Positions 36,280 through 62,917 of a stretch of 64,000 nucleotides of DNA are shown piece by piece. This DNA comes from Berghia stephanieae (taxonomy: Eukaryota > Mollusca > Gastropoda > Nudibranchia > Aeolidiidae). Below the pieces are notes generated by a model. The model was not told the DNA's origin, made no database searches, and worked only from the letters and a program-made list of their open reading frames with translations. Within the stretch, counting starts at the first letter, position 1. The number at the start of each line of letters is the position of its first letter. The position numbers and the translations under genes were made by a program. The stretch is from the NCBI GenBank assembly GCA_034508935.3, contig CM067454.1, positions 35,645,682-35,709,681 on the forward strand, given 5' to 3'.

Positions 36280-36614
36280 GACTTGGAATAAGATTTCTTG
36301 GTTTTGTCCTGGTACTGGCCGGATATCCTGGCTGAGAGGGAAACAGTCAATTGTATAGTTAGTTTTGGGAGCTGATATATCTATCTGTTATGTTTTGCTT
36401 ACGTATTATATATGATAAGTACTTTGATAGTGTGCTCTTGGAATCTACATCTGTTTCCTATTTGAACCAATTCCCTTTGTCTTACCTTTTCTTGGGTGCT
36501 TTAATTGTAATTCTAGACCTTTTTACTTTGCCATTTTCTTCCTTTTTACTGTCTGATATGACCTAATGTGTTGAGCCGTAAAACCCTTTAAAAAAACCCA
36601 ACAAAAAACAAAAA
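36280..36614 (+). repeat. Retroposon family D, 5'-truncated copy
   Basis: cttggaataagatttcttgg, gtgtgctcttggaatctaca and cttgggtgctttaattgtaa match the distal two thirds of 62918-63453. It ends ccgtaaaaccctttaaaaaa and an A-rich tail with caaaaa units. Confidence 0.8.
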
Positions 36615-36920
36615 CTTATAATGTATTATACTTATTATATTATACTTATTATATTATACTCATGTAATAATACTCATTTTTATACATTTATAATTTGTGT
36701 GTACAAAAATAGAGGTGTTAAAACAAAAGGTATATTTTTACTATTACACCCAACCACATGCAGTAAATCTCTGTTTTCCATCTTTTCTTTTTGGGTTTAG
36801 GGCAAAGAAATGGTGCTAAAAACCGTTACAAATAACTATCACAACCCTTGATTATTTGGGGGTTTCGTTTGAGATCTTGTTCACCTGTTTTATAAAGTCA
36901 TCATAAAGTCAAAAATGCAG

Positions 36921-50562
<13,642 letters not shown>

Positions 50563-51381
50563 CCTCTGACCTCACTTAATACATTATATCATGTAGCAAC
50601 ATACAAGCAGACAGGCTTCTTCTATGTACCACAAGAGACAATTTATAAATATTTAAAATGTTTTTTTTCTACTATATCCATAAATTTTTCTGATAACACT
50701 TTTTAAATTTTGAAAATCCATTGATAAATTTAAAAATGAGAACAATTTCATTTTTCAAGAACTGGAAAAAATTTTCTTTTTCAATTTATGTAAGACAATT
50801 TTCCAACTTTGACGTCATGTAACTAACACCAAAAAGATGTATCATACTTGTGAAACATATTTTTAAAGCACAATGACTAGATAAATTAAGAGATTTGAAC
50901 TATACACAAAATTTTTCACAATTCTACAGTTGGTTGAAATTCTTTAAAAAATACTCGCCAAAGTCAATGTTTTGGCCACCAGCATGATGAAATAGCCTCT
51001 CTGGAGTATTGTCTGTCTATTTGTTGACATAATTACATTTCATTTTGCATTATCATTATGTTTATTTGCCATATGAAATATGCTATCTCGTGTGTAGGTG
51101 TGTGTGTGTGTGTGTTCTATTTGTTATTTGGAAATATTAAGTTAACCTATGTTTCGTATTGGCAATTGCCTGGAAACAAACATTTTAATTGCATTAAATT
51201 GTGTGTGTGTGTGTGTGTGTGTGTGTGAGCATTCGCGCATGCATTTTTGTATGAAGACAGAAAGAGAGACTAATAGATAGATAGAGAGTTTGAGGTCAAA
51301 GTGTTTGTGATGATCTATCATTGGTAAGATGAAAACTAAAAACTAATCGAGGCAGGTTTTATTGATTTGTGTGTGTGTGTA

Positions 51382-51426
<45 letters not shown>

Positions 51427-51430
51427 GAGG

Positions 51431-51505
<75 letters not shown>

Positions 51506-51811
51506 TCAAAGTGAATGTAATGATTACTACAGAAATATTAAAGTGATAAACTAACGAGGCTAAAGAACTGAGTGAACTTTATTGATTTGTGCACGCATGT
51601 GTGTGTATGGGTGTGTTTGTGTCAAAGAGAGGATTGAGTGAGTGAGCGAGAGAGAGAGTTTGAGGTCAAAGTGTTTGTGATTACCTATTATTGGTAAGTA
51701 CAGGAAAATGAATATGAAACTAGTCTGGACTAAAAAAATGAGTACACATTATTAATTTGTTTGTGTATATGTGTGTGTGTATTTATGAAGAGAGTTTTGA
51801 GCTAAGTTTGT
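50563..51811. other. 3' flank of CWC25 with TG, GA and other short repeats
   Basis: No second gene. Holds (TG)n at 51098-51114 and 51201-51226 and (GA)n at 51385-51506. A copy of tttgaggtcaaagtgtttgt recurs at 51289 and 51659, so the region contains a decayed tandem duplication of about 370 bases. No strong AATAAA signal seen close to the stop. Confidence 0.5.
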
Positions 51812-52180
51812 TTGAAGGGTTGTTTATGGCGCTTGCAACACTTTACTTGCAGGTCATTTCAGCGCCAGTTTAGATCGAAGTTAGGTCAAAAACATCCAAG
51901 AAAAAGGTAAGACTGGTTCAAATAGAGCTTACAAATGGACTCTAAGATCATACTATCAATGTAGTTAGTTTGGGGTCACCTAAAAGTCTCACAAGCACAG
52001 AATCCTTCTGAGAGAAATGCTCTCAAATGCTTACAAGATTCAGAACAACAAACCTAACACTAACATTACACAAAAGAGAGAAGACAAATATATCATCTCC
52101 CAAAAATCACAACTATACATTTAACTGTTTCACTCCCCACCAATGAATCTGACCAGGAAAAGGACAAAACCATAATGTTT
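51812..52180 (-). repeat. Retroposon family D, truncated copy
   Basis: gttgtttatggcgcttgcaa, caggtcatttcagcgccagt, ggactctaagatcatactat and tttaactgtttcactcccca follow the family in reverse. The head region is absent. Confidence 0.75.
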
Positions 52181-52324
52181 GAGCCATAATCAAAGCATTA
52201 AAATAAATAAACAACAAAGCAAACAATAAAAAACATGAAGGCCATTCATTATTTGAATCAATATTATTCTCATTATTCAAATTTAATCTAGATTGGCAGA
52301 TCGTCCACCACATGTGCATTGTTT

Positions 52325-52570
52325 TGTTTTTTTCAAATGTTTTTAGGTTTTACAGGCTAAGTGCTTGGTCCCATTGGACGTAAATTTATGCTGAATTTTT
52401 ACAGCGTTATCAAACAGACGATACTAATTGCTTGCAACACTCCTTGGTAGGATGTAGATCTAACAAACTAAACTATCCTATCATTGCTGGGGTCGGAACA
52501 AAGTCTCAATTTCAACCTGGATCAATCCTCGTCCCTTTTTGTGTGAAGCCAGTGGTCTTCTATCTATGTT
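52325..52570 (-). repeat. SINE family C, decayed copy
   Basis: ccattggacgtaaatttatg, tgcttgcaacactccttggt and tggatcaatcctcgtccctt then tttgtgtgaagccagtgg parallel 21720-21930 in the same orientation. Confidence 0.55.
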
Positions 52571-53970
52571 GTTCTTGTTTCGACGATGATGAAGTGACGG
52601 TAGTAGTGGTGTCACTGATCAAGAAGCTGCAGTGATAAAGTTGATGGCAATGGTGACGCTATAGTGTGCGCGTATGTGTTTTGGTATTTAAAATGATTGT
52701 TTTCTAGAGTGGTGGTGGCTGAGATGATAGTTATGCTTTTGCTGGTGATAGCAATAATTGATATGACCATGGTAATGGTAGGTATAATGCTATGGTAGTG
52801 ATATTGATTGTGGTGCTGATACTTATGATATTGTGCAAATGATGGTGGTAGCGATTCTGATGGTAATGATTATGTTGTAAAATGGCTTTTGGTAGTGATG
52901 GTGATTTTCTTAAATTGATGTGGATCGACGTCAGGTGTGATAAGCCATTTCCTTAGGGGCTCATTGTTGTAATGGAAATCTTATAAAAATGACGCAAAAT
53001 ATTGTTCATTATACAACAATGTTAAACTTGGCCCATAAGTGGGTTCGGATGTCAGACCTGCGTGTTTGTACACGATGTGGATGCTTTGTTAACCCACAGT
53101 GCAGCACAAATCCCTTTCGAAATGGTATTCTAGTATTCCAGTTTTATACAATAAGTCGAATGCTTGGCAGGTCTGTATCACTGCGTACATAGACACACTT
53201 TAGTTTTAGTAATATGTATCTATTGAGTTACCACCTGAGTGGTAATAAGCCAAATTACACATCTGGAATACAACATTTGCATACAAAGTTGTTTGAGTAC
53301 AGAATTATTGAGAAAAATCGTGGATTTTTTTTTTCTTGTAACCATTGTTTAAAATATATCAAGCTTATTATATTTCCGTGTTTTTATTTTTTAATTTTTA
53401 ACTAAAGTTAGGAATTTTTGGCCAGTAATCGTAGTTTTATCAGACTTATTAGAGACATTTCTAATATGATGGTATCCATAGACCCCTTCCCAGATCAAAA
53501 TAACAACCCCAACACCCCTGACAACAGTACCCCAAGCTATTGTTCTTTTCTTGCTTTCGGTTTTGGAATTAATTTGCGCGTTGTAAAGCCGCCAAACTCC
53601 ATCCCATCTATAGAATTACCTCGTTTACTGCCAATTTGATAACGCATTGAATTCTCCATGAATTAAATCTTATCATTATGTTATACAGCTAGTCTAATCA
53701 AGACGGTACAACTTATAACAACATTTTCTGAAATTAAAGGACAGGTATCGCCATCGTTCAAATAAACACACACCACAACACACACACACACACACACACA
53801 ACACACACACACATACATACAACAAAACATATACACATAATTGATTATTTGACTCAAAAAAGAGGAGGTGGGGTTGTCAAAAATTTAAGACGATACGGAT
53901 TCGAATCTATCTCAGTAAAAACAAAAACGGAATATTGCCCAGTTTGAGTGTAAAGTACCAATAGTGCAAA
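52571..53970. other. Intergenic; (CA)n near 53770-53815
   Basis: About 1.4 kb without a recognisable gene. It contains a GT/GAT-rich low-complexity stretch (52660-52910), a short unknown repeat at 53033-53070 shared with 20308-20345, and a CA tract. Confidence 0.45.
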
Positions 53971-54818
53971 CAACAAGATATGAAGTGAGTAGAAAAGTGC
54001 CAGAAGACAATAGAGAATAAAAAAAATTTTCGCGGCGGTGGTGGGGTTTGAACCTGCGACCTTATTGGTACGACAACTCCGCCTGGCAGGTGAGAGCGTG
54101 GCTCTACCGTGTGAGCTATCCACGAACACAAAATATTCGTTTCAAACCCAAAGTCATTTCTAGATCCCTCTCTCACCCACTTCTTGAGATCGCCGATTCG
54201 TTCACCACCATCGCGAAGTAATTTTGACCAGCAGTTAAGTTTAATAGCCAATATTCTCATCACAAACATATAACATAGAAACGATTGAGACATTGAGTAT
54301 GCTCCGGTGTATGGGGTGAATTTTTAATTCAGAAAAGTGAGTGGAGCAGGCACTTATGTTGGTAACAACAAGATATGAAGTGAGTAGAAAAGTGCCAGAA
54401 GACAATAGAGAATAAAAAATTATTTTTTTTCGCGGCGGTGGTGGGGTTTGAACCTGCGACCTTATTGGTACGACAACTCCGCCTGGCAGGTGAGAGCGTG
54501 GCTCTACCGTGTGAGCTATCCACGAACACAAAATATTCGTTTCAAACCCAAAGTCATTTCTAGATCCCTCTCTCACCCACTTCTTGAGATCGCCGATTCG
54601 TTCACCACCATCGCGAAGTAATTTTGACCAGCAGTTAAGTTTAATAGCCAATATTCTCATCACAAACATATAACATAGAAACGATTGAGACATTGAGTAT
54701 GCTCCGGTGTATGGGGTGAATTTTTAATTCAGAAAAGTGAGTGGAGCAGGCACTTATGTTGGTAACAACAAGATATGAAGTGAGTAGAAAAGTGCCAGAA
54801 GACAATAGAGAATAAAAA
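53971..54818 (-). repeat. Tandem array of 395-400 bp units each containing a tRNA-like SINE (family B)
   Basis: Unit starts (caacaagatatgaagtgagt) are at 53971, 54366 and 54766, so there are two full units (395 and 400 bases) and 53 bases of a third. The units are nearly identical; the length difference lies mostly in the A/T run at 54020/54415. On the minus strand each unit has about 190 bases of body (with cgatctcaagaagtgggtga), the tRNA-like head (ggatagctcacacggtagag ... ggttcaaaccccacc) and the tail. The high identity points to recent duplication. The overlapping ORFs are translations of the unit. Confidence 0.88.
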
Positions 54819-55199
54819 CAACACTATTTGTCCTTACGTACGGCAATGCCGGTTGATGCTTATCGACCTTAAAGGCTCCATACACGCACGGTTTTGATAG
54901 GCGTCCGAACCACGATCAGGCAAACCGGGTAAAAACGCAATGTGTGTGGCCAAATACCTGGCCGATAAACCTAGGTACGGTCCATCGCTCGCAAAGCCCG
55001 CTTTGCTTAATATTTTTCGAGGCGATCGGCGATCGGGGGCGTGGCAGTATAAAAAATTGGACAATTTTTTTCGGATTTTCGCTGTTTTGACGTCAGATTC
55101 ATGATCAGCGTCGAATTTACAATAGGTTTGATACCAAGAACTATGTTTTTACTCCAAAAATTGATGAAATTAGAAATAAATTTTAATTAATATTGAGGC
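54819..55199. other. Unknown GC-richer segment
   Basis: The stretch 54866-55040 (ggctccatacacgcacggtt, aacgcaatgtgtgtggcc) is GC-richer than its surroundings and has internal inverted pieces. It recalls a PIF/Harbinger or ISL2EU end, but only one side is visible. Confidence 0.25.
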
Positions 55200-55227
55200 T
55201 ATTTGGCCGACAGAACAGGGCCCCTCC

Positions 55228-55531
55228 CTGCTTTGTGATGGATCAAGTGGTATGACTCTCGCTTTCGGATCGGAAGGTTCAGGTTTCGAGACCCGCTCTG
55301 AGTGGTGCAGAGTTGAGTCCTTGGAAAATGCTCTTAACTCACATTCTCTCACCGTACTCAGGTGTGAAATGAGTACATGACCGTTCGTTGTCTTTGTTGG
55401 GAAAAAAATGTCCCATCGCCTGACAGGCGTCATGTCTTGTCTTTCAAGTTTAATATTGCTGTTGCCTTGGGACCCCTTGTAAAGCGATTTGAGCACGTGG
55501 ATATTGCGCCAAATAAATGCTGTGTTTATTT
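55228..55531 (+). mobile_element. tRNA-derived SINE, family A, plus orientation
   Basis: Head gatcaagtggtatgactctc and gctttcggatcggaaggttc, body cattctctcaccgtactcag, tail ttgtaaagcgatttgagcac then ggatattgcgcc and an aataaatg end. Moderately diverged from the other copies. Confidence 0.8.
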
Positions 55532-55964
55532 TTTTTAAATAATATTTTTATAAATGTTGCGCCAGGAAGAGGTAGATGGCAAAAGTTTCGTTCATACAAA
55601 ATAAAAAATAGTTTTCATGATTTTCAATGTAATGATATAATAATATGCCAGTTCTTTTTTTTTTTTTTTTTTTCCTCCTCACCCGTTGTCGCGACATGAC
55701 GGTCGACCTTGACACAGACATTTGGGATTGGCAGATGCCAAAAAGCCTTGACTACGTGATGACAGGGGTGGGCATTGTAACCCTGAATTATAATCTACAA
55801 ACAACGCGCCCCCCCCCCCCCCAACTCCCCCCCTAAAAAAAAAAAAGAGCTGTGTGCGTGTGTGGGGTGGCGGTGGTGGTTGGGGGGGGGGGGGGGGTGC
55901 GAATGCGAGTAGTCCCGAGGAGTACCCGTTTTACCTGCCACGGGAACACTGTCGATTTGTTTTA
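55532..55964. other. Intergenic with T, C and G homopolymers
   Basis: T run at 55654-55672, C run at 55809-55822, G run at 55881-55896. No gene. Confidence 0.5.
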
Positions 55965-55965
55965 T

Positions 55966-56070
<105 letters not shown>

Positions 56071-56098
56071 CGATAAATAACAAATCTTTATTGTCCAC

Positions 56099-56288
56099 AA
56101 TAGCTCACACGGTAGAGCCACGCTCTCACCTGCCAGGCGGAGTTGTCGTACCAATAAGGTCGCAGGTTCAAACCCCACCACCGCCGCGAAAAAATTTTTT
56201 ATTCTCTATTGTCTTCTGGCACTTTTCTACTCACTTCATATCTTGTTGTTACCAACATAAGTGCCTGCTCCACTCACTTTTCTGAATT
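56099..56288 (+). mobile_element. SINE family B monomer
   Basis: Begins with the tRNA-like head (atagctcacacggtagagcc; B box gcaggttcaaaccccac) and runs through the tail ttctctattgtcttctggca to cacttttctgaatta. It lacks the long body found in the 400-base units, so it shows the probable free SINE: head first, about 190 bases. Confidence 0.8.
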
Positions 56289-56511
56289 AAATAGAAATGT
56301 CCCCAGTTATGGAATCGAGTACTAGAATTGAGTGGTCGATTCCTCGAAAACTGATTTATTGGTTAGATTCCGGTTTAATAACTAGCTATGTTGTTACATA
56401 AGGTAAACAAAAATTGTTCTTTTAAGTTGTAAATCATACTTGTGACTCGCTGTCTTAAAGGATAACAAAACAAAACACAACACGATCTGCGCTGTTCCAT
56501 AAAGTTTAATA

Positions 56512-56761
56512 GGGAATGAGATTAGCGGAAGAGTAGCGTCCCTTGATTGGACGTCACCCATAGTCTGTGACGTCACCGGCGGAAAAGTTATTAGAGAGAG
56601 AACGTCATGTTGGCTGTGCGCATGCGTCAGAAGCGAGGACGAGAGACGTATGCGCACAACCAACATGACGTTCTCTCTCTAATAACTTTTCCGCCGGTGA
56701 CGTCACAGACTATGGGTGACGTCCAATCAAGGGACGCTACTCTTCCGCTAATCTCATTCCC
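56512..56761. mobile_element. Foldback MITE, second copy
   Basis: Over 90 percent like 22687-22937 by eye, with the same palindromic arms (agcggaagagtagcgtccct ... agggacgctactcttccgct). The centre differs (gtcagaagcgaggacgagag). TA precedes the left end; the right boundary has one extra C before ATA. Confidence 0.87.
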
Positions 56762-56935
56762 CATATTATAACTGTAAAGGTCATACCCCGAGGCAACATT
56801 ATACGCTCTTCAACTTCAACTGAAACCATCTGTACTTAGAAATGTAACAAGTTTTTCTTGGATTTTCATCTTTGTTATGAATTAAATACTCTGACAACTG
56901 GTGTGTGCAGAAATTACACGATTCCTTCTGTAGCC

Positions 56936-57565
56936 TATCTATAGATAGTATGCAGATGACGTCACTCAGACCTTTGTTATTGTTTTTGCCATCCGCGTTT
57001 GTGAGTTGTTCTCACTAAACTGTATTAACCAGACTATAAAAGTTCATGGTTACACAGAGTTTGTGTGTTGGTCCGTTATACTTCCGGATGGCTATGTTGT
57101 GAACTCATTGACCAAGCGCATTCTATCTATAATATGTTAAATAAGCCTCTCAATTTATTGTTGTTATCAGCCTTGAATATATAGATAGTATGCGCTTGGC
57201 TAAGAAGCTCATAACATTGCCATCCGGAAGTATAACGGACCAACACACAAAACTGTGTGTATCCATGAACGTTTATAGTCGTGTTAATACAGTTTAGTGA
57301 GCATGACTCATAAACGCGGATGGCAAAAAACAATAACAAAGACCTGAGTGACGTCATCATCGAACTATCTATAGATAGAATGCGCTTGGCCAAGGAGTTC
57401 ACAACATTGCCATCCGGAAGTATAACGGACCAATACACAAAACTCTGTTTGACCATGAACTTTTAATACTGGTTAATATAGTTTAGTGAGAACAACTAAC
57501 AAACGCGGATGGCAAAAAAACAATAACAAAGGCCTGTGTGACGTCATCTTCGTCTTATCTATAGA
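56936..57565. repeat. Inverted plus tandem repeat, three about 190-bp units
   Basis: Unit 1 (about 56936-57128) is the reverse complement of units 2 (about 57178-57365) and 3 (about 57366-57556). Shared landmarks are gccatccggaagtataacgg, aacgcggatggcaaaaa and gtgacgtcatc, with ctatctatagatag at unit borders. Units 1 and 2 are separated by a 45-base spacer, making a foldback structure whose right arm is duplicated. Confidence 0.85.
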
Positions 57566-58450
57566 TGACAACTTACGCTGATATCACTGGCATGAAGTCT
57601 GTGGCTAGTAGAACTGATCTTTTTTTAACGTTTCATAAGATTTTATTGTGTCATGGTATTTCCTAGAATCTAGAATTTTGCAGATTATAAGTATTCTAAA
57701 TTGGTGATTGTTTGATTTTAAAATAAAGTAATTTCTCTCCCACTTTCTCACTTTTATTCTTACATGTATTCGCTTCGTCATTATTGCAAACTTGTGTATT
57801 CAATATTGTTTCAAGGTTCGTTTTACAAGTACTTTATTCCATAATTATTTTTATTTAATCATTGATGGGAAAATCGCATTAGATTTTTCAAGAACGGTTT
57901 TGATCATGAAGTCGCCTGGTGATGGCTGTCAATAAATACTCGTATTTTATATTAAAAATGTTATTCTTTATCAATAATTTCTTGTTTCGATAGTAAAAAG
58001 GGTTTGTTGTCTGGTAGGGAATTCTGTCCTCTCGTGGTTTATGGAGAGGTCACTTTGGCTGCGTCTTCTATCCACTATACATATTCTGGGCCCTTTTATA
58101 TGAACGCGGACTAGCGCTTAGTCTCTGACTTTTCAAGGACTTTAAAAAATTTGATTTTAAGTGAGCTGACCAAGCAAATCCCAGACTACAATAACGGCAC
58201 CTTGGGACTATGGCCAAATTTTAGTCATTTGCTGAGTCGAATTCAAGCTTAGTCTGAGACTAGTTACTTGGATACATCATAGCGTCGACAAGACAGCAGC
58301 TATTTTTAGATTGAGAGGGGTCTCGATTCGAAAGGAAATAACGTCGGTTACGAATGGCAGAGGCAAAAAGTGCCGTGTTGCTATTGGCACTGGCTTTTAA
58401 AAATTGTAAGATAAGTACAGATCGTGGAAAGTACACATGAGTAAAACCTC
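57566..58450. other. Intergenic, no gene seen
   Basis: AT-rich unique sequence. Confidence 0.45.
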
Positions 58451-58775
58451 CTTTAGTCTTGGCCCTGGCTGGGAGGCAAACGGTCAAATGTATAGTATAT
58501 TTTTTGTCTTTTAAATCATCTCTCTGGTGTATTATTTTTGTTTTAAATAAATGATTTGTAAACATTTGAGTGTGTTCATCAGAGTGGTGACCTATGCTTG
58601 TGTCAGAATGATTTCAAACACAGATAGTGTGCTCTAGGAATCTACATCTGTTCCCTATTTGAACAATTCCCATTTGTCTTAAATTTTCTTGGGTGCTTTA
58701 ATTGTCATTCTAGAACTTTTAACTATCCCGTTTTCTTCCTTTTTCTGGCGCTGATATGACCTAGGTGTGTAATGT
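58451..58775 (+). repeat. Retroposon family D, 5'-truncated copy
   Basis: ggccctggctgggaggcaaa, gtgctctaggaatctacatc, cttgggtgctttaattgtca and tggcgctgatatgacctagg follow the distal part of the family. It ends before the gcgccgtaaaaccc tail; a second short piece (58880-58955) has the same theme. Confidence 0.75.
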
Positions 58776-59029
58776 TGGCTTTATCCATTATCAATGGAAC
58801 ACACGGAGAAGATCAAGAACAGACAATTTGGGACCAACAAGAGATGTTTAAGACAGTTGACTTTTTCTTTGGTATTTTTAACCGCAGATCTACAACTTTT
58901 CCCCTCGTTCTTTTCCATTTTACTGAAATGACCTTAAAGTGTTTCTGTAACGTTAAGGTCAATGTCCGTTACCCTTTAAATAGGACGCTAATTTACTCCA
59001 CAAAGTACTTTCCAACTGATTAAACAGGC

Positions 59030-59215
59030 ACAGCTACCCAATCACTGCTAGCTGGATAAGAAGTTCAGAAACAGCCGCCCCCCCCCCCCCCCCAAAAAAA
59101 AAAAAACAAACAACAAAACAAACAAACAAAAACAAAAAAACTTCTACATGGAGGCTTGACTTGAATCGGTCCCTTTGTGAGGCGAGTTGTCTCCCATTTT
59201 TTATTTTGGAGTGGT
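59030..59215 (-). repeat. SINE family C, decayed copy with homopolymer
   Basis: cagctacccaatcactgcta and gaatcggtccctttgtgagg then cgagttgtctccc recall 21780-21930; a C run followed by an A run (59078-59105) sits in the middle. Confidence 0.45.
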
Positions 59216-60043
59216 GGATAGCTTAACTCACTCAACCCTAACACCGACTATATCCGTATTTTACCCGGGTTATTTTTACCCGATGCCTATTTAAAACATT
59301 TTTCTGAGACAAATTATAGGCGTAATATCAAAGCTAATGTTTTTAGATTTTACATGTTAATCATAGTTGAATAAAACTATCTATGTATATGTGACCCTCC
59401 GCCTCGAAACGGTATTAAGTCGGATTTTTCAATTTTGGGTTTTTGGTACCCAATCACAGCTTATTTTATGCTTTAAAATTTGATACCAAATTTATATAAT
59501 TCTGATTATTTATTGTCGAGATATGACCGTTTGAAGTAGGGAGAGTGTGAAAACCAAGTTTTAAGAAAATCGACTTTGAAGTGAGGCACCGTTTTCACGC
59601 ACAGTTAAATTAATGGGCAAAGATAACTCCTTAGATACGGACATCAAAAATTTGACGAGAATAGTGAAATTTGGCATGAGCTTAGCTTATACATTTGATA
59701 ATGTACATACAAATTTTTAAAACAATCCAATTATTACTTTTGTAGTTATTCATTATTATGTAAGATGTTCTTAAAACAAATAAAACACTGGAGAGAAAAA
59801 ACGCCGACAATTGCTCACTTTTTCAAGAATTTTTGATATTTAAATAAAGAATCAATGAAATAAGAATTATTAATGTGAATTTTTTGTCTTATTTAATAGA
59901 GAAAATACGATTTCAAAATGCCAAAAGTTAAAGAAGGTTGAAATTTGAAAGTACAGTTTTGAAACTACGTGAAGCCGGGTGGGCAGGGAAAAAATTATCA
60001 AGAAAGAGGATTAGAGAGGAAGAGAAAGAATGAGAGAGTAAAA

Positions 60044-60061
60044 TACACACACACACACACG

Positions 60062-60102
<41 letters not shown>

Positions 60103-60103
60103 G
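60044..60103. repeat. (CA)n microsatellite
   Basis: Near-pure CA run inside the TIR element. Confidence 0.9.
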
Positions 60104-60639
60104 CACACAAGAGAGAGAAAGAGAGAGATATCGAGAAAAAGAGGAGCGAGAGGGGGAGGGGAGAGAGACTGCTTGTGTTAAGAGGACGCCAGGGAAATAT
60201 AATAAAGATTGAAACCTGTGTATGTGTGTGTGTGTGTGTTTGTATGTGTGAAAGAAACAAAGGGGAGACGGAGAGAGTGAGGTAGACATGAAGAAAGGGA
60301 TGGAGGCGGAGCAAAGAATTGTAGGGATAGTTTAAAGAAAGCATTTTGTTACAAGTAAGTCATAGTCAATCAACTGGAAACATATTGACCAATGAGATTG
60401 CAATTAAAGAAATGGGCTGGTCAAATCAATCATTGCATTGTTTCCATTTTCAGTCAGATAACAGCTTGAGGAGGAGGGGTGGGGCTTATTGTGTAGTGAC
60501 TTACATGAAAACATGTTATTGAATCTCTCAAGTTTTCCTTAGCGTTCCACCACATTGTTCATTGTCTAAAAAGAACCCCCCCCCCCCCCCCCCCCCCCCC
60601 CTTTCTTTCAGTATACAAAGAAAGCACGACAAAACGAAC

Positions 60640-61030
<391 letters not shown>

Positions 61031-61909
61031 TATCCATTTCATTTTTTAGTTACAGGTCATTACTTGCTGAAGGCTCTATCTGTTATTCTGCTTTTGTACT
61101 TAAAATTAAATGTTTATCCTACAACAATCTCTGTAAAGTAAGTGTAAGATTAGGCAACTGTTGTCCTATTAAGTCTTAGCATATCCTATAATTTCATGAA
61201 TAATTAAAGAGGGACAAAGGAGGACCCCCACCTCAATCATTACCGAATACAGCTAGACGCAGATATAAAAGCACGTGGTGTGTATCAAAATGCACAAACA
61301 CACACGTATGTAACACACGCATGCTGACGTCATGAAGCATCGCCCGAGCCTTATGGCCTACAGCCACAGCGCATGTGATGAGCGTTGACCAATCAGAATA
61401 ATTCATTTGTAAGGTTGTCAGGGAAAAACCTAGACTTGTTTACAGTTTTTAAAGTTCATTATTGGTTGAACCATGAAATTGTGGAAATAGTCATGCTTTC
61501 TCTGAGATAGATAAAGACACGCCCTTTGCTGTGATATCTTACATCTTATTGGTGGAGAAAAAGACTCGATATTACTAAGCTTTGGAAAGGGTGGCTCTCT
61601 GAGAGAAGGTCAACTCTCGTTTTGAATGTGTCACTGATAGTTGCATTTTTAAACTTGAAATTTATATAACTTATCGTCAATGTTTATGTTGAATTATTAT
61701 GTTTTCATGTAGAAAAATTATTGTAGTTTCTGAAACAACCAAAAACTGAAATTTGATAATTTTGACCATTTCCACTTTAAAACCGGTTTTCTTCGTTTTC
61801 CAAATCCCGACTTAATACCGGTTCGAGGCGGAGGGTCACATATGCTCATTTTTAATACATTTTTTCCAATTTTGAAAAGTAGAAAAAAATCTCTAGGATT
61901 GATTGAGTT

Positions 61910-62040
61910 AAACAGTAGAGCCACGCTCTCCCCAGCCAGTCGGAGTTGTCGTACCAGTAAGGTCGCGGGTTCGAGCCCCCATCACCGCCACAACTGAAGG
62001 ACGAATAAACACTCCGCCGTATTAAATATAATGTTGCTTC
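61910..62040 (+). repeat. tRNA-derived SINE related to family B
   Basis: gagttaaacagtagagccac, then cagtcggagttgtcgtacca and aaggtcgcgggttcgagccc, a good B box. The tail differs from family B (ggacgaataaacactccgcc), so this is a different SINE with a related head. Confidence 0.65.
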
Positions 62041-62497
62041 AGGTCAAGGGAAATAACTCATGAAAAGCTTAATCTTCAATTTTCGAGACATTTCACCTGA
62101 GTACATAGAGGTAATAATTTAAATCTTCAGTCAGAGAGTAAATACAACATGAATGGTTGTTTTGAAGTATGGAACAGTTAGACTACATGGTAACGTATTA
62201 TTGACTGGCTTGGTAACGTTTGGAGCCGAAATGTTATTTTTTTATGGCCATTTAAAATTTGAGACCCCACAGTTTTAACTATTTCCCAAGGTTTAAACAC
62301 GATGTGTCCTACAGGTTTGGTCCTCTGTAAGTGTCTTTGTACAAAAACTCATCGATTTATTGTGTTATTTTCTCTTTAATGCATGATTTGAAATCGACAT
62401 AAAGTACACTTCCGGATGGATTCGGATGCTGGGTATTCATGGATTACTTCTCTTTAAGTACAGAACCTTTACGGAATAATTTATCCATCCATCATCA

Positions 62498-62500
<3 letters not shown>
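62041..62500. other. Intergenic, no gene seen
   Basis: Unique sequence before the CT microsatellite. Confidence 0.45.

Positions 62501-62502
<2 letters not shown>

Positions 62503-62571
<69 letters not shown>
62503..62571. repeat. (CT)n microsatellite
   Basis: Pure TC run. Confidence 0.95.
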
Positions 62572-62574
<3 letters not shown>

Positions 62575-62917
62575 AACCAAAGTACATTAATGTTTAAACG
62601 CAGTTGTTATTCTTGTTGATGTTGTTGTTATGGTTGGAGAGTGGATATTAAGAATTTTCCTGACCTGTTTCCGATGGAAGGCATCTAGTTTATCTTCTTC
62701 GCTTTTTGTTAGTGCCCATGTTCCACATTTGTAAAAAAGTACTGATTTAACAAGGCTCTTATACAGCTTTATTTTTGTTTTTCTTTTCAGTTTATAGTAT
62801 TAATAATATTAATCATCATCATCATCAACATTATTATCAATATTATCATGATCATTATTATTTATACTACTACCACCATCATCATCATTACTATTATAAT
62901 TATTAATTATATCGCAC

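Noticed and set aside
53418-53639. 73-residue ORF with proline-rich middle
   Set aside because: No ATG at the head, no motif and no splice signals in the right phase.
54866-55040. PIF/Harbinger or ISL2EU transposon end
   Set aside because: Only one side with a suggestive motif; no matching inverted repeat or target duplication could be found.
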